Source of the DNA: Streptomyces sp. TP-A0356
GTDB taxonomy: Bacteria > Actinomycetota > Actinomycetes > Streptomycetales > Streptomycetaceae
Direction: 5' to 3'
Assembly: GCF_001417775.1 (NCBI RefSeq)
Contig: NZ_BBZJ01000022.1
Span: forward strand, 239,629-303,628
DNA: 64,000 nt
The notes below the pieces were generated by a model. The model was not told the origin of the DNA. It was given only the letters and a program-made list of their open reading frames with translations, and did no database searches. Position 1 is the first letter of the stretch. Each line of letters starts with the position of its first letter. A program made the translations under genes and the position numbers. Positions 18,208 through 28,687 of the stretch are shown here, one piece after another.

Positions 18208-19431
18208 ATGAGCCTGACCGGGACGCCGTTCCTCCTCTTGTCGATCGTCCTCGTGGCGGTCGCCCTCATCCTGCCGCTGTTCCTGTGGGGCCGGGTCCGC
18301 GGCCCGGTGGTCGTCCGCAATGTCGCCCGAGTGGCGATGCTGCTCTTCGCGCAGGTCACCGCGATCACACTGGTCTTCGTACTGGTGAACAACGCCAACA
18401 ACCTGTACGACAACTGGTCCGACCTGCTCGGCACGGGCAACCACGTCCAGCAGGCCGCCGACCTCGGCAAGGACGGCACCGGCGGGATCCAGGTGAAGGC
18501 CCTGCCCAAGGTCCACCAGACGTTCACCCAGGCCGACGGGCCCGGCATGCACTCGGCCGGCGGGGTGCAGGTCACCCAGCTCAAGGGCCGGGTGTCGAGC
18601 GTCGAGGCCGAGGTCTACGTGTGGCTGCCGCCGCAGTACAACGACCCCGCCTACAAGGACAAGAAGTTCCCGGTCGTGGAGCTGCTGTCGGGTTACCCGG
18701 GCTCCGCGAAGGCGTGGTTCGGGTCGCTGAAGGTGCATGAGCAACTGCTGCCGCTGATGAAGAGCGGGAAGGTGGAACCGTTCATCCTGGTGTCGCCGCG
18801 CACCAACCTGATCGCCAAGGTGGACACCGGCTGCGCGAACATCCCGGGCGCCGTGAACGCCGACACCTGGCTCAGCATCGACGTGCCGAAGATGGTGACG
18901 GACAACTTCCGCGCCCAGCCCGCGCCGGACGGCTGGGCAACGGCCGGCTACTCAGCGGGAGCGCACTGCGCGGCGAAGCTCGCCGTCGCGCACCCCGACC
19001 GCTACCGGGCCGCCATCAGCCTGTCCGGCTACAACGACCCGATCGGCGAACGCAGCTCCCTGGCCGCGCAGAGCGTCCAGCTGCGGCGGGAGAACAACCC
19101 CTACTTCATCCTCAAGGGCTACCGCACCCCGCCCCGGGTCTCGCTCTACCTCTCCGGGGAGTCCGGTGACGGCTACCAGGCGGCCGCGGCGCTGCAGCAG
19201 ATCGCGAAGCCGCCGACGGTGGTGCACACCGTGCTCATCCCGCGCAGCGCGGGCGGGCACAGCATGGCCCTGTGGCGGCCGCAGATCCCGACGGTGTTCA
19301 CCTGGCTGAGCCAGCAGCTGACCGGCCAGACTAAGGGAGCTCTTCCTCAGCCACATTGGAGCGCCGGTTCCAAGCGCGCGGCGCTCGCCAGTGGAAGCGC
19401 ATCGCAAGGAGGCGCAGGACGAAAGCGGTGA
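18208..19431 (+). CDS. Membrane-anchored esterase (antigen 85/esterase D-like)
   Basis: A 407-residue protein. Two N-terminal membrane segments (FLLLSIVLVAVALILPLFLWG and VARVAMLLFAQVTAITLVFVLV) tether an extracytoplasmic alpha/beta-hydrolase domain of the putative esterase family (PF00756), with VYVWLPPQYND, the nucleophile motif GYSAG and a His in SAGGHSMALWRPQ. Related actinobacterial proteins include mycolyltransferases and other secreted esterases; the substrate here is unknown. The last 101 bases overlap the 3' end of the convergent TRIC-family gene, and the final 30 or so residues (after LSQQLTGQ) are low-complexity, suggesting the original stop was lost and the frame extended. Confidence 0.85.
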   Translation: MSLTGTPFLLLSIVLVAVALILPLFLWGRVRGPVVVRNVARVAMLLFAQVTAITLVFVLVNNANNLYDNWSDLLGTGNHVQQAADLGKDGTGGIQVKALPKVHQTFTQADGPGMHSAGGVQVTQLKGRVSSVEAEVYVWLPPQYNDPAYKDKKFPVVELLSGYPGSAKAWFGSLKVHEQLLPLMKSGKVEPFILVSPRTNLIAKVDTGCANIPGAVNADTWLSIDVPKMVTDNFRAQPAPDGWATAGYSAGAHCAAKLAVAHPDRYRAAISLSGYNDPIGERSSLAAQSVQLRRENNPYFILKGYRTPPRVSLYLSGESGDGYQAAAALQQIAKPPTVVHTVLIPRSAGGHSMALWRPQIPTVFTWLSQQLTGQTKGALPQPHWSAGSKRAALASGSASQGGAGRKR

Positions 19432-19996
19432 GGGCCGCGAGCCCGGAGGTGACCGGGGTCAGCACGCCGCAGCGGATGCAGAGCACGACCATCGTGGCAC
19501 CGACGATCGCGGGGACCGCGTAGAGGTCGCGGTCCCAGCGCAGCAGCGAGGGCACCTCGTTGGCGAGGACGTCGCGCAGGACGCCGCCGCCCACGGCCGT
19601 GGCGAGGCCGAGGGCGGCGGACGCCGTGAGGCCGAGCCCGTAGTCGTACGCCTTCGTCGTCCCGGCGACGCAGAACAGACCGAGACCGGCCGCGTCGAAG
19701 ACGTTCACGGCGACCTGGATGCGCTCCACCTGCGGGTGGAGGAAGAACACCAGGAGAGCGGCGAACAGCGGGGTCAGGAAGTACCCCAGATCCGTGAACG
19801 CGGCCGGTGGCACGGCCCCGATGATCACATCACGGAACAGCCCTCCGCCCAGCGCGGTGACCTCGGCGAGCACGGCGATGCCGAAGACGTCGAAGTTCTT
19901 GCGGACGGCCAGGAGCGCGCCGGAGATCGCGAAGACGAAGATGCCGACGACGTCGAGCGTGTGCTGGACGGAGGGGCTGAAGAGTTGCTGGAGCAC
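19331..19996 (-). CDS. TRIC (UPF0126) cation channel family protein
   Basis: A 221-residue membrane protein with two copies of the UPF0126/TRIC repeat: GIFVFAISGALLAVRKNFDVFGIAVLAEVTALGGGLFRDVIIG and, later, GLGLFCVAGTTKAYDYGLGLTASAALGLATAVGGGVLRDVLANEVPSLL. Each repeat has three transmembrane helices and the glycine-rich GGGxxRD segment. Bacterial TRIC proteins are trimeric monovalent-cation channels. The start is GTG at 19996. Its coding region overlaps 101 bases of the convergent esterase gene. Confidence 0.9.
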   Translation of the reverse strand: MLQQLFSPSVQHTLDVVGIFVFAISGALLAVRKNFDVFGIAVLAEVTALGGGLFRDVIIGAVPPAAFTDLGYFLTPLFAALLVFFLHPQVERIQVAVNVFDAAGLGLFCVAGTTKAYDYGLGLTASAALGLATAVGGGVLRDVLANEVPSLLRWDRDLYAVPAIVGATMVVLCIRCGVLTPVTSGLAALTAFVLRLLAMRFHWRAPRAWNRRSNVAEEELP

Positions 19997-20064
19997 CCTT
20001 ACATTCTCACCTATCGAAGGGTGCCTGCCTTACAAACCAAGGCTTGAGCCTCAGTACGCCGAGG

Positions 20065-21456
20065 TTACAGAGCGGGCTTCCCGGTGGTGAAGACCCACTT
20101 CTGGAACAGGTCGTCCAGCCGCTGTCCCGAGACCTTCTCCGCGAGCCGGATGAAGTCGCCGGTGTTGGCGTTGCCGTACCGGTGGAGCCTGGTCCATTCC
20201 GGCAGGAGCCTGAAGAACGCGGTGTCACCGATGCGCTCGCGCAGCGCCTGGAGCGTCATCGCGCCCCGCTGGTAGACGGCGGAGGAGAACATCGTGTCGC
20301 GCTGCGGGTCGGCCACCTCGATCTGCCAGAACGCGTTGTCGGCCGGGCGGGCGTTGTACGCGGCGAGGAAGGAGTCGTGCGCCGAGCGGGTGCCCTTGTG
20401 CTCGGCCCACAGCCACTGGGCGTAGGTCGCGAAGCCCTCGTTGAGCCAGATGTCCTTCCAGCGTTCCACCGAGACCGAGTCACCGAACCACTGGTGGGCC
20501 AGCTCGTGCACGATCGTCGACTCGGAGCGGACGGCCGAGTACGCGGGCTTCGTCTGGACCTCCAGGGAGAAGCCGGCCTCCGGCATGTCGTCGACGATGG
20601 CGCCGGTCTCCTCGAAGGGGTACGGGCCGAAGACCTGCGACCAGTAGTCGGTGGCCTCCGCGGTGACGGCGTAGACGTCGACGGCGTTGCTGTTCGCCAG
20701 AACGGGGTCGATGGCGACATAGATCGGAATCCCCGACGGGGTCTTCCCGGTCCTCACATCGAACTTGCCGATGGTCGCCGTCGCCAGGTACGTGGCCATC
20801 GGCTTGGACTCCCGCCAGTGGGTGACGGTCTTGTCGCCCTTGTCGTACGTCGAGACCAGACGGCCGTTGGAGACCGCGGTCAGGCCCTTGGGCGCCGTGA
20901 TGCGGATGTCGTAGGTGGCCTTGTCCGCGGGGTGGTCGCTGGACGGGAACCAGGTGGAGGCGGCGTTGGGCTCGCAGGCGACGAAGACGCCGTCGGTGGT
21001 CTTCATCCACCCGTAGTTGGAGCCGAAGACTATGGGGCCGCCGAGGGGTTCGGGGACGCCGCCGTAGGTGACCGTGACCGTGAAGTCCCGTCCCTTGCGG
21101 AGGACTCCGCGCGGGGTGATGCGGATCTCGTCGCCTTCGCGCGTGAACCGGGCCTGCCTGCCGTCCACCTCGACTCTCGTGATCTCCAGCTTCTGCAGGT
21201 CGAGGTCGAAGGAGGTCAGGCTCTGGGTGGCCCGGGCCGTGATCGTCGTACGGCCGTCGAGGCGGGCGGTCGCCGGGTTGTACGCGACGTCCAGGGCGTA
21301 GTGGCGGGCGTCGAAGCCGCCGTTGCCGAGCTGCGGGAAGTAGGAATCGCCGATGCCGGGGGCGCCGGGGGACGGGGCGGAGGAGGCGGCGATGACGAGT
21401 AAGGAGGCCGCGGCGGTGGCGAGGACTCCTGAACGTGCCGAGCGGGAGAGTGCCAT
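20065..21456 (-). CDS. Secreted M1-family metallopeptidase
   Basis: A 463-residue gluzincin aminopeptidase. An N-terminal signal peptide (ALSRSARSGVLATAAASLLVIAASSAP) precedes the beta-sandwich and catalytic domains. The zinc site is complete: HELAHQW (HExxH) and the downstream Glu in LNEGFATYAQWLW; the preceding exopeptidase-type segment reads PEAGFSLEVQTKPAY rather than the canonical GAMEN, so specificity may differ. The chosen start, 21456, follows GAAGGGACGAC. A TTA leucine codon encodes residue 19, inside the signal peptide (21400-21402), so export of this enzyme should require bldA tRNA. Shorter than classic M1 enzymes (about 850 aa), as are other secreted Streptomyces M1 homologues lacking the C-terminal domain. 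Confidence 0.9.
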   Translation of the reverse strand: MALSRSARSGVLATAAASLLVIAASSAPSPGAPGIGDSYFPQLGNGGFDARHYALDVAYNPATARLDGRTTITARATQSLTSFDLDLQKLEITRVEVDGRQARFTREGDEIRITPRGVLRKGRDFTVTVTYGGVPEPLGGPIVFGSNYGWMKTTDGVFVACEPNAASTWFPSSDHPADKATYDIRITAPKGLTAVSNGRLVSTYDKGDKTVTHWRESKPMATYLATATIGKFDVRTGKTPSGIPIYVAIDPVLANSNAVDVYAVTAEATDYWSQVFGPYPFEETGAIVDDMPEAGFSLEVQTKPAYSAVRSESTIVHELAHQWFGDSVSVERWKDIWLNEGFATYAQWLWAEHKGTRSAHDSFLAAYNARPADNAFWQIEVADPQRDTMFSSAVYQRGAMTLQALRERIGDTAFFRLLPEWTRLHRYGNANTGDFIRLAEKVSGQRLDDLFQKWVFTTGKPAL

Positions 21457-21575
21457 GAGTCGTCCCTTCGAGGCGTGCTGTCGATCAGACGGACACGCCA
21501 GACTCTGCACTCTCCCGCTCCGGCATGTACATGACTTTGCCACCTTGTCATGCGCGACGCCGTGTGTAACTCCTG

Positions 21576-21597
21576 ACGGGCCGCCGCGGCGGCCCGT
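21576..21597 (-). terminator. Terminator of the oligopeptide ABC operon
   Basis: A perfect palindrome, ACGGGCCGCC-GC-GGCGGCCCGT, lies 16 nt after the oppF-like stop and upstream of the M1 peptidase gene. Confidence 0.65.
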
Positions 21598-21612
21598 TTC
21601 GAAGGCTGGGAG

Positions 21613-23291
<1,679 letters not shown>

Positions 23292-23295
<4 letters not shown>

Positions 23296-24389
23296 AGCTT
23301 CGGCGCAATCTCTTCGGTCCAGATCCGCGTGCGGTCCTCCGCGGAGAGGTGGCAGGCGGACCAGTGTCCGGTGCCGACCTGCTGCAGCTCGGGGCGCACG
23401 GTGCGGGTCACATCGCCCTTGGGGATGTCCGCGTACGGGCAGCGAGGGTGGAAGGCGCAGCCCGAGGGGACGTTGATGAGGCTCGGCGGCTGTCCCTTGA
23501 CCGGGATGAGCCGGTCCGAGGTCTCCCGGTCGATGCGCGGCATCGAGCCGAGCAGTCCCCAGGTGTACGGGTGCTGGGGGCGCTCGAAGATGTCGTCGAC
23601 CGCACCGCGCTCCACGCACCGGCCGCCGTACATCACGAGGACGTCGTCGGCGATCTCGGCGACCACACCGAGGTCATGGGTGATGAGGACGACCGCGGAG
23701 CCGAACTCCTTCTGCAGATCCCGGATCAGGTCGAGGATCTGCGCCTGGACGGTCACGTCCAGGGCGGTGGTCGGCTCGTCGGCGATGAGCAGCTCGGGGT
23801 TGTTGACCAGCGCCATGGCGATCATCGCCCGCTGGCGCATGCCGCCCGAGAACTCGTGCGGGTAACCGTCGACGCGCTTGGCCGGCTCGGGGATGCCGAC
23901 CCGGTCGAGCATCTCGATGGCACGCGTGCGCGCGGCCTTCTTGCTGACGCCGTGGTGGACGCGGTAGGCCTCGATGATCTGGCTGCCGACCGTGTAGTAC
24001 GGGTGCATCGCGGACAGCGGGTCCTGGAAGATCATCGACATCTCGCGGCCGCGCAGCCTGCGCACCTCGGCCGGGTCGGCGCCCACCAGTTCCTTGCCGT
24101 CGAGCCAGATCTCGCCGGTCATCCGCACGTTCTTGCCCCGCGCGCCCAGCCGGTGCAGACCCATGATCGCCAGCGAGGTGACGGACTTACCGGAGCCCGA
24201 CTCGCCCACGATGCTGAGCGTCTTGCCCTTCTCCAGCTGGAAGCTGAGCCCGTCGACGGACTTGACCACACCGTCGTCGGTCGGGAAGTGGACCTTCAGA
24301 TCGCGGACTTCGAGGAAGGACGTCGGCGGACCGGAGGGCGTGCTCACCGGCTCGCCCACCGCGGCACCAGTCTTGGACAGTTCGGTCAC
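23292..24389 (-). CDS. Oligopeptide ABC importer ATPase (OppD/DppD-like)
   Basis: A 365-residue ATPase with Walker A GESGSGKS, Q-loop IFQDPLSAMHPYYTVG, signature EFSGGMRQRAMIAMAL, Walker B LLIADEPTTALDVTVQAQ, switch His THDLGVVAEIAD, and the oligo_HPY C-terminal domain (GCAFHPRCPYA). It energises the importer together with the OppF-like partner. It starts with GTG at 24389 and overlaps both neighbours by four bases (GTGA at each junction), so these three cistrons are translationally coupled. Confidence 0.93.
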
Positions 24390-25393
24390 GAGAGCCTCAC
24401 CCGCGGGTCGGCGGCCGCGTACAGCAGGTCCACCAGGAGATTGCAGATCACGATGAAGAAGGCGGCGAGCAGGGTGACGCCGAGGATCGGGGGCAGATCG
24501 TTGTCGGTGATCGCCTGCACCGCGTACTCACCGATGCCGTGCAGCGAGAACACCCGCTCGGTGATCAGAGCACCGCCGAGCAGCAGACCGAGGTCCATGC
24601 CGAAGACGGTGATGATCGGGGTGAGCGCGGCCCGCAGACCGTGCCGTGCCACCACCCGGCGCTCGGCCAGGCCCTTGGCGCGCGCGGTACGGATGAAGTC
24701 CTCGTTCATCGTCTCCAGCATGCCCGAGCGGGTGAGCCGCGCGTAGATGGCGGAGTACAGCAGCGCCAGCGAACACCACGCGGGTATCAGGGTGTTGGCC
24801 CACTGCGAGGGGTTCTGGGTGAACGGGACATAGGTGCGGCCGAAGATCGGCCACTGATAGGTGAAGAGCAGCAGCGCCAGCTGACCCGTGAAGAAGATGG
24901 GCAGCGAGACGCCGGCGAGGGCGACGCCCATGAACGCCCGGTCGAAGATCGAGCCCGGCTTCAGGGCCGAGATGACGCCGACCGTCACACCCGACAGCAG
25001 CCAGATCACGGCGGCGCCGGCGGCGAGCGAGATGGTGACCGGGAGCCGGTCGGTCAGCTCGGGCCAGACGGCGACGTGGTTCTTGAAGGAGTAGCCGAAG
25101 CACGGTGCGTCGCAATGCACCGTGGTGGGTCCGAGGTTGTAGGTGGCGCCGGCGACGATCCCCTTGAGGAACTGCCAGTACTGGACGTAGACCGGCTGGT
25201 CCAGACCGAGGTTGTGCTTGACGGCGGCGATGTCCGCGGCCGAGGGGCTCTTCCCGATGTACTGCTGCGCCAGCTGGTCGGCGGTCTGGCCGGCGAGCCT
25301 CGGCAGCAGGAAGAAGATGCCGAAGGTGACCGCGGTGACGACCAGCAGCAGGATCACTGCCGCGAGCGTCCGGCGGAGGATGTACGAGATCAC
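24386..25393 (-). CDS. Oligopeptide ABC importer permease (OppB/DppB-like)
   Basis: A 335-residue inner-membrane permease with the standard N-terminal ISYILRRTLAAVILLLVVTAVTF helix, five to six further helices, and the EAA-type loop near the C-terminus (FIRTARAKGLAERRVVARHGLRAALTP). The start is GTG at 25393. There is no Shine-Dalgarno sequence in front of it; instead a perfect 14-bp hairpin ends 13 bases upstream. OppB translation or transcript abundance may therefore be set by that hairpin rather than by an ordinary initiation region. Confidence 0.92.
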   Translation of the reverse strand: MISYILRRTLAAVILLLVVTAVTFGIFFLLPRLAGQTADQLAQQYIGKSPSAADIAAVKHNLGLDQPVYVQYWQFLKGIVAGATYNLGPTTVHCDAPCFGYSFKNHVAVWPELTDRLPVTISLAAGAAVIWLLSGVTVGVISALKPGSIFDRAFMGVALAGVSLPIFFTGQLALLLFTYQWPIFGRTYVPFTQNPSQWANTLIPAWCSLALLYSAIYARLTRSGMLETMNEDFIRTARAKGLAERRVVARHGLRAALTPIITVFGMDLGLLLGGALITERVFSLHGIGEYAVQAITDNDLPPILGVTLLAAFFIVICNLLVDLLYAAADPRVRLS

Positions 25394-25406
25394 GGGGATC
25401 GGCGCT

Positions 25407-25438
25407 GGTGCCCGCGGGCCTCGCGGCCCGCGGGCACC
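25407..25438 (-). promoter_or_regulatory. Intercistronic hairpin between oppA-like and oppB-like genes
   Basis: A perfect 14-bp stem (GGTGCCCGCGGGCC / GGCCCGCGGGCACC) closed, in the minus-strand transcript, by a GCGA loop, which is a GNRA tetraloop. It lies 27 nt after the binding-protein stop and 13 nt before the permease start. It probably acts as an attenuator or 3'-end stabiliser that lets the binding protein exceed the permease. Confidence 0.7.
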
Positions 25439-25465
25439 AATGCCTTCACCTGCCTTCCGGGGCTG

Positions 25466-27217
25466 CTACTTCTTCGTCGTGCCGATGTTGAGGTAGTCGT
25501 ACTGACCACTGAAGGCCGCCGTGGACACCACGTTGGTGGCGTAGGGCGAGCGGTACAGCAGGACCTTGAAGTAGGTCAGCGGGACGATGACCGCCTGGTC
25601 CATGGTGGTCTTGTCGATGTCGGCGTACAGCTTGTTGCGCTCGCTGACGTCCGGAGCGGCGATCGCCTGGGCCAGCTTGGCGTCGACGTCCTTGTTCTCG
25701 AACTGCGACAGGTTGGTGTTGCCGGACTGGCTGATGGCCTGGCTGTTCAGGATCTGCTGCAGGAAGCCGTAGCCGGAGGGCCAGTCGGCGCCCCACTGCA
25801 TCATCATGATGCCGACGTTCTCCTTCTCGGTGAACTTCGGCACACCCGCGTAGTCGGTGAAGTACTTGCCCGACGGGTACTGCTTGAGGGTGGCGTTGAT
25901 GCCGACCTTCTTCAGCGAGGCGATGATCGCGGTGGCCGCGTCGACCTCTTCCTGACGGTCGCTGCGCGCGGTGATCGAGGTCGTGATCGACGTCTGTCCG
26001 CAGGCCTTCAGGTGCTCCTTGGCCTTGGCCACGTCGCCCTTGCTGCCCGGCGTCGCGTAGACGTCGGCCTTCTGGTAGCCGGTGATGTCCGGCGGCAGCA
26101 CGGTGGTGGCGATGTCACCGCGGATCGTGCCGCCCTCGGCGGTCTGCACGGAGACCTTGTCGATGGCGTACTCGACGGCCTTGCGGCACTCGACGTTGTC
26201 GAAGGGCTTGACCTTGGTGTTCAGCGCCGCGTAGACGAGACGGCCACCGTAGGTGTTGTCGGTGTTGCCCTTCTTCTGCTGGTCGTTGACCAGCTGGGCC
26301 TGCGTCTGGGTCTCGACGCCCTTGCCCTGCAGGTCGATCAGGGTGTCGCCGGACTGCAGGTCCTTGTCGATGGTCGACTGGTTGACCTTCAGGTTGACGA
26401 CGATCTTGTCCGGGTTCTGCTGGCGCAGCGGGTCGGTCTTCGCGTCCCAGTTCTTGTTGCGGACCAGGACGACCTGCTTGCCGTCCTGGTAGCTCTGGAA
26501 CTGGTAGGAGCCGGAGGACACGATGTTCTTCACGTAGTCGACGCCGGTGTCCTTGGCCTGCGGAACCGGGGCCGTCTGCGGCGTGGCGACCAGGTAGTCG
26601 AACTCCTGGAACGCACGGTCGAGGTGGAAGGCGATCGTGTAGTCGTCCGGCGTCTCGATGGCCGCGATGCCCTTGGGGTTCTTGTCCTTGTAGGGACCCT
26701 TGTAGTCCTTGCCGCCCTGCAGGAACTGCTGGAAGTAGTTCGGGCCGAGCGAGAGCACGTCACGCGCGAAGTTGGAGCGCTCCACGGCGTACTTGACGTC
26801 CTTGGCCGTGATCGGGCTGCCGTCCTGGTACTTCAGGCCCTTGCGGATCTTGTACGTCCAGGTCTTGCCGCCGTCGCTGGAGACGCCCTTGCTCTCCGCG
26901 AGGTCCGGGACCAGGGTGTTGCCCTTCTCGCCCGCGCCGGGCTGGAAGGTCATCAGCGGGCGGGCGTAGAGCCGGCTGAAGTTGTACATGTACGCGTAGT
27001 ACGTGTTGCCCGGGTCGAAGGAGTCCGGGACGTCCGACATCGCGTAGGTGACCGTGCCACCCTTCTGCGTGGAGGCATTGACGACACCCTTCGTCGCGGC
27101 GTCCGCGCCGGCCGACTTGGGTGTGCCGTCGGTGCTGTTGTCGGCCTTGCTGCAGCCGGCGAGCAGCAGTGCCGCACTACCGGCCACCGCCACAGCGGCA
27201 AGTGTTGACCTTCGCAT
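25466..27217 (-). CDS. Oligopeptide-binding lipoprotein (OppA-like, SBP family 5)
   Basis: A 583-residue extracellular solute-binding protein. The N-terminus MRRSTLAAVAVAGSAALLLAGCS is a type II signal peptide with lipobox LAGC. The family 5 signature is visible around KGLKYQDGSPITAKDVKYAVER. The start at 27217 was chosen because it begins the signal peptide; GGAGGGG lies 12 bases upstream. It should capture peptides and deliver them to the permease pair. It is the second gene of the operon, unlike the more usual arrangement with the binding protein first. Confidence 0.93.
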   Translation of the reverse strand: MRRSTLAAVAVAGSAALLLAGCSKADNSTDGTPKSAGADAATKGVVNASTQKGGTVTYAMSDVPDSFDPGNTYYAYMYNFSRLYARPLMTFQPGAGEKGNTLVPDLAESKGVSSDGGKTWTYKIRKGLKYQDGSPITAKDVKYAVERSNFARDVLSLGPNYFQQFLQGGKDYKGPYKDKNPKGIAAIETPDDYTIAFHLDRAFQEFDYLVATPQTAPVPQAKDTGVDYVKNIVSSGSYQFQSYQDGKQVVLVRNKNWDAKTDPLRQQNPDKIVVNLKVNQSTIDKDLQSGDTLIDLQGKGVETQTQAQLVNDQQKKGNTDNTYGGRLVYAALNTKVKPFDNVECRKAVEYAIDKVSVQTAEGGTIRGDIATTVLPPDITGYQKADVYATPGSKGDVAKAKEHLKACGQTSITTSITARSDRQEEVDAATAIIASLKKVGINATLKQYPSGKYFTDYAGVPKFTEKENVGIMMMQWGADWPSGYGFLQQILNSQAISQSGNTNLSQFENKDVDAKLAQAIAAPDVSERNKLYADIDKTTMDQAVIVPLTYFKVLLYRSPYATNVVSTAAFSGQYDYLNIGTTKK

Positions 27218-27270
27218 GATGAGCGAATTCCCCTCCATTGTCGGAAACTTGTGGCTCGCGGGCGCTGCGG

Positions 27271-28269
27271 TCAGCGGCTGCGCGGGTCGAGAGCGTCGCG
27301 GAGACCGTCGCCGAGCAGGTTGAACGCGAGGACGGTGATGAAGATGGCGAGACCCGGAACGATCATGTACTGGGGATCGACCTGGAAGTAGTCGACCGCC
27401 TGGTTGAGCATGCCGCCCCAGGACGCCTGGGGCGGCTGGATGCCGACGCCCAGGAAGCTCAGCGAGGCCTCGAAGATGATGTTGGTCGGGATGAGCAGCG
27501 TGGAGTACACGATGATCGGGCCGACCAGGTTGGGCAGGAGCTCCTTGAAGAGGATGTACGGGCCGCGGGCGCCCATGCCACGGGCGGCGTCCACGAACTC
27601 GCGCTCGCGCAGGGTCAGCGTCTGACCGCGCACGATGCGGCCCAGATAGGGCCAGTTGAAGAAGCCGATGACGAAGATCAGCACACTGATGTGCAGCGGG
27701 AGTCCGTCGAGGCCGAACGCGCCGCCCTGCAGGGTCGCCGAGATGGCGATGGCGAACAGCAGGAGCGGGAAGGCGAGGAAGGTGTCCATCAGACGGCTGA
27801 TGACCGAGTCGACCCGTCCGCCGTAGTAGCCGGCGACGACGCCCAGGACGGCCCCGATGACGTTCGACAGGACGGTGGCGCCGAAGGCGACGACAAGGGA
27901 GACCCAGGAGCCCTCCAGGATGCGGGCGAGGATGTCGCGCCCGAACTTCGGCTCCACCCCGAGCGGGTGATCCGCCGTCATCCCGCCCCAGCCGCCCTTC
28001 GGCAGCGTGGTGCTGGAGTCGATCAGGTCCTGGTGGAGCGCGTTCGGGTCCAGTCCGAGGAGGTGCTGGAGCGGCCGGGACAGCACCGCGATGACGATCA
28101 GCAGCACGACGATGACACCGCCGGCGACCGCCACCTTGTCCTTCTTGAACCGGGACCAGGCGATCTGCCCCAGGGAACGGCCCTCGATCTGCCCCTTGCC
28201 GACACCGGCCAGCACAGCCTCCGGCTGCGCCTCGGCTGCCGCCCCGGTGGTCTCGATCGGTGCGGTCAC
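27271..28269 (-). CDS. Oligopeptide ABC importer permease (OppC/DppC-like)
   Basis: A 332-residue permease. A short cytoplasmic N-terminus and an OppC_N segment (GQIAWSRFKKDKVAVAGGVIVVLLIVIAVL) are followed by five further helices and the EAA loop GMGARGPYILFKELLPNLVGPIIV. It starts with GTG at 28269 and is the first gene of the C-A-B-D-F operon. About 418 bases of upstream sequence contain the operon promoter. Confidence 0.92.
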   Translation of the reverse strand: MTAPIETTGAAAEAQPEAVLAGVGKGQIEGRSLGQIAWSRFKKDKVAVAGGVIVVLLIVIAVLSRPLQHLLGLDPNALHQDLIDSSTTLPKGGWGGMTADHPLGVEPKFGRDILARILEGSWVSLVVAFGATVLSNVIGAVLGVVAGYYGGRVDSVISRLMDTFLAFPLLLFAIAISATLQGGAFGLDGLPLHISVLIFVIGFFNWPYLGRIVRGQTLTLREREFVDAARGMGARGPYILFKELLPNLVGPIIVYSTLLIPTNIIFEASLSFLGVGIQPPQASWGGMLNQAVDYFQVDPQYMIVPGLAIFITVLAFNLLGDGLRDALDPRSR

Positions 28270-28687
28270 AGTGACCCGACCCCTCTCGCCGGTGGTGACC
28301 GGCGTACGCCGCCGCTGTGCGCGGCCTGGTTCGCTTGCGTGCCGGGGCCCGCCGCAGATGATGCGGCCCGACTTCCGGCTGATCCGTCGACTTCGACGCG
28401 TTCACAGGATCGACGACCCCGTGTCTGACAGGCGAGTCTTCAGTGAGTCCTCGATCACGTGCCAGATCTGACGGCGAAAGTATGCGCAACCGTGATGCTG
28501 TCTGGGGGATTCCGTTATCCGAACACGGGGTAACAGCCGTCGGACGCGAGGGAGTTGGGACACAAGGGTGCGTATGGGGGCAGAACGGATGTTCAGGGCC
28601 TATCTACGCGCGGAGAGGAACTCCCCCGCACCGACAGGGCAGACGGACCTTCCCCGGCGGCCGGTCCCGTTCCCCGTGCTCCGGGGG
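28270..28687. promoter_or_regulatory. Upstream region of the oligopeptide operon
   Basis: About 418 noncoding bases separating the operon from the SseB-like gene. An inverted repeat GTTATCC-N7-GGGTAAC lies at 28514-28534, about 245 bases before the first start codon. No coding frame here is credible. Confidence 0.45.

Noticed and set aside
20044..21402. Large open frame (452 codons) opposite the M1 peptidase gene
   Set aside because: Antisense frame of a well-supported metallopeptidase; no ribosome binding site or recognisable family.
24539..27208. Large open frame (889 codons) on the plus strand across the oppB/oppA genes
   Set aside because: Antisense frame of the oligopeptide importer genes, produced by high GC third positions; low-complexity composition and no domain.
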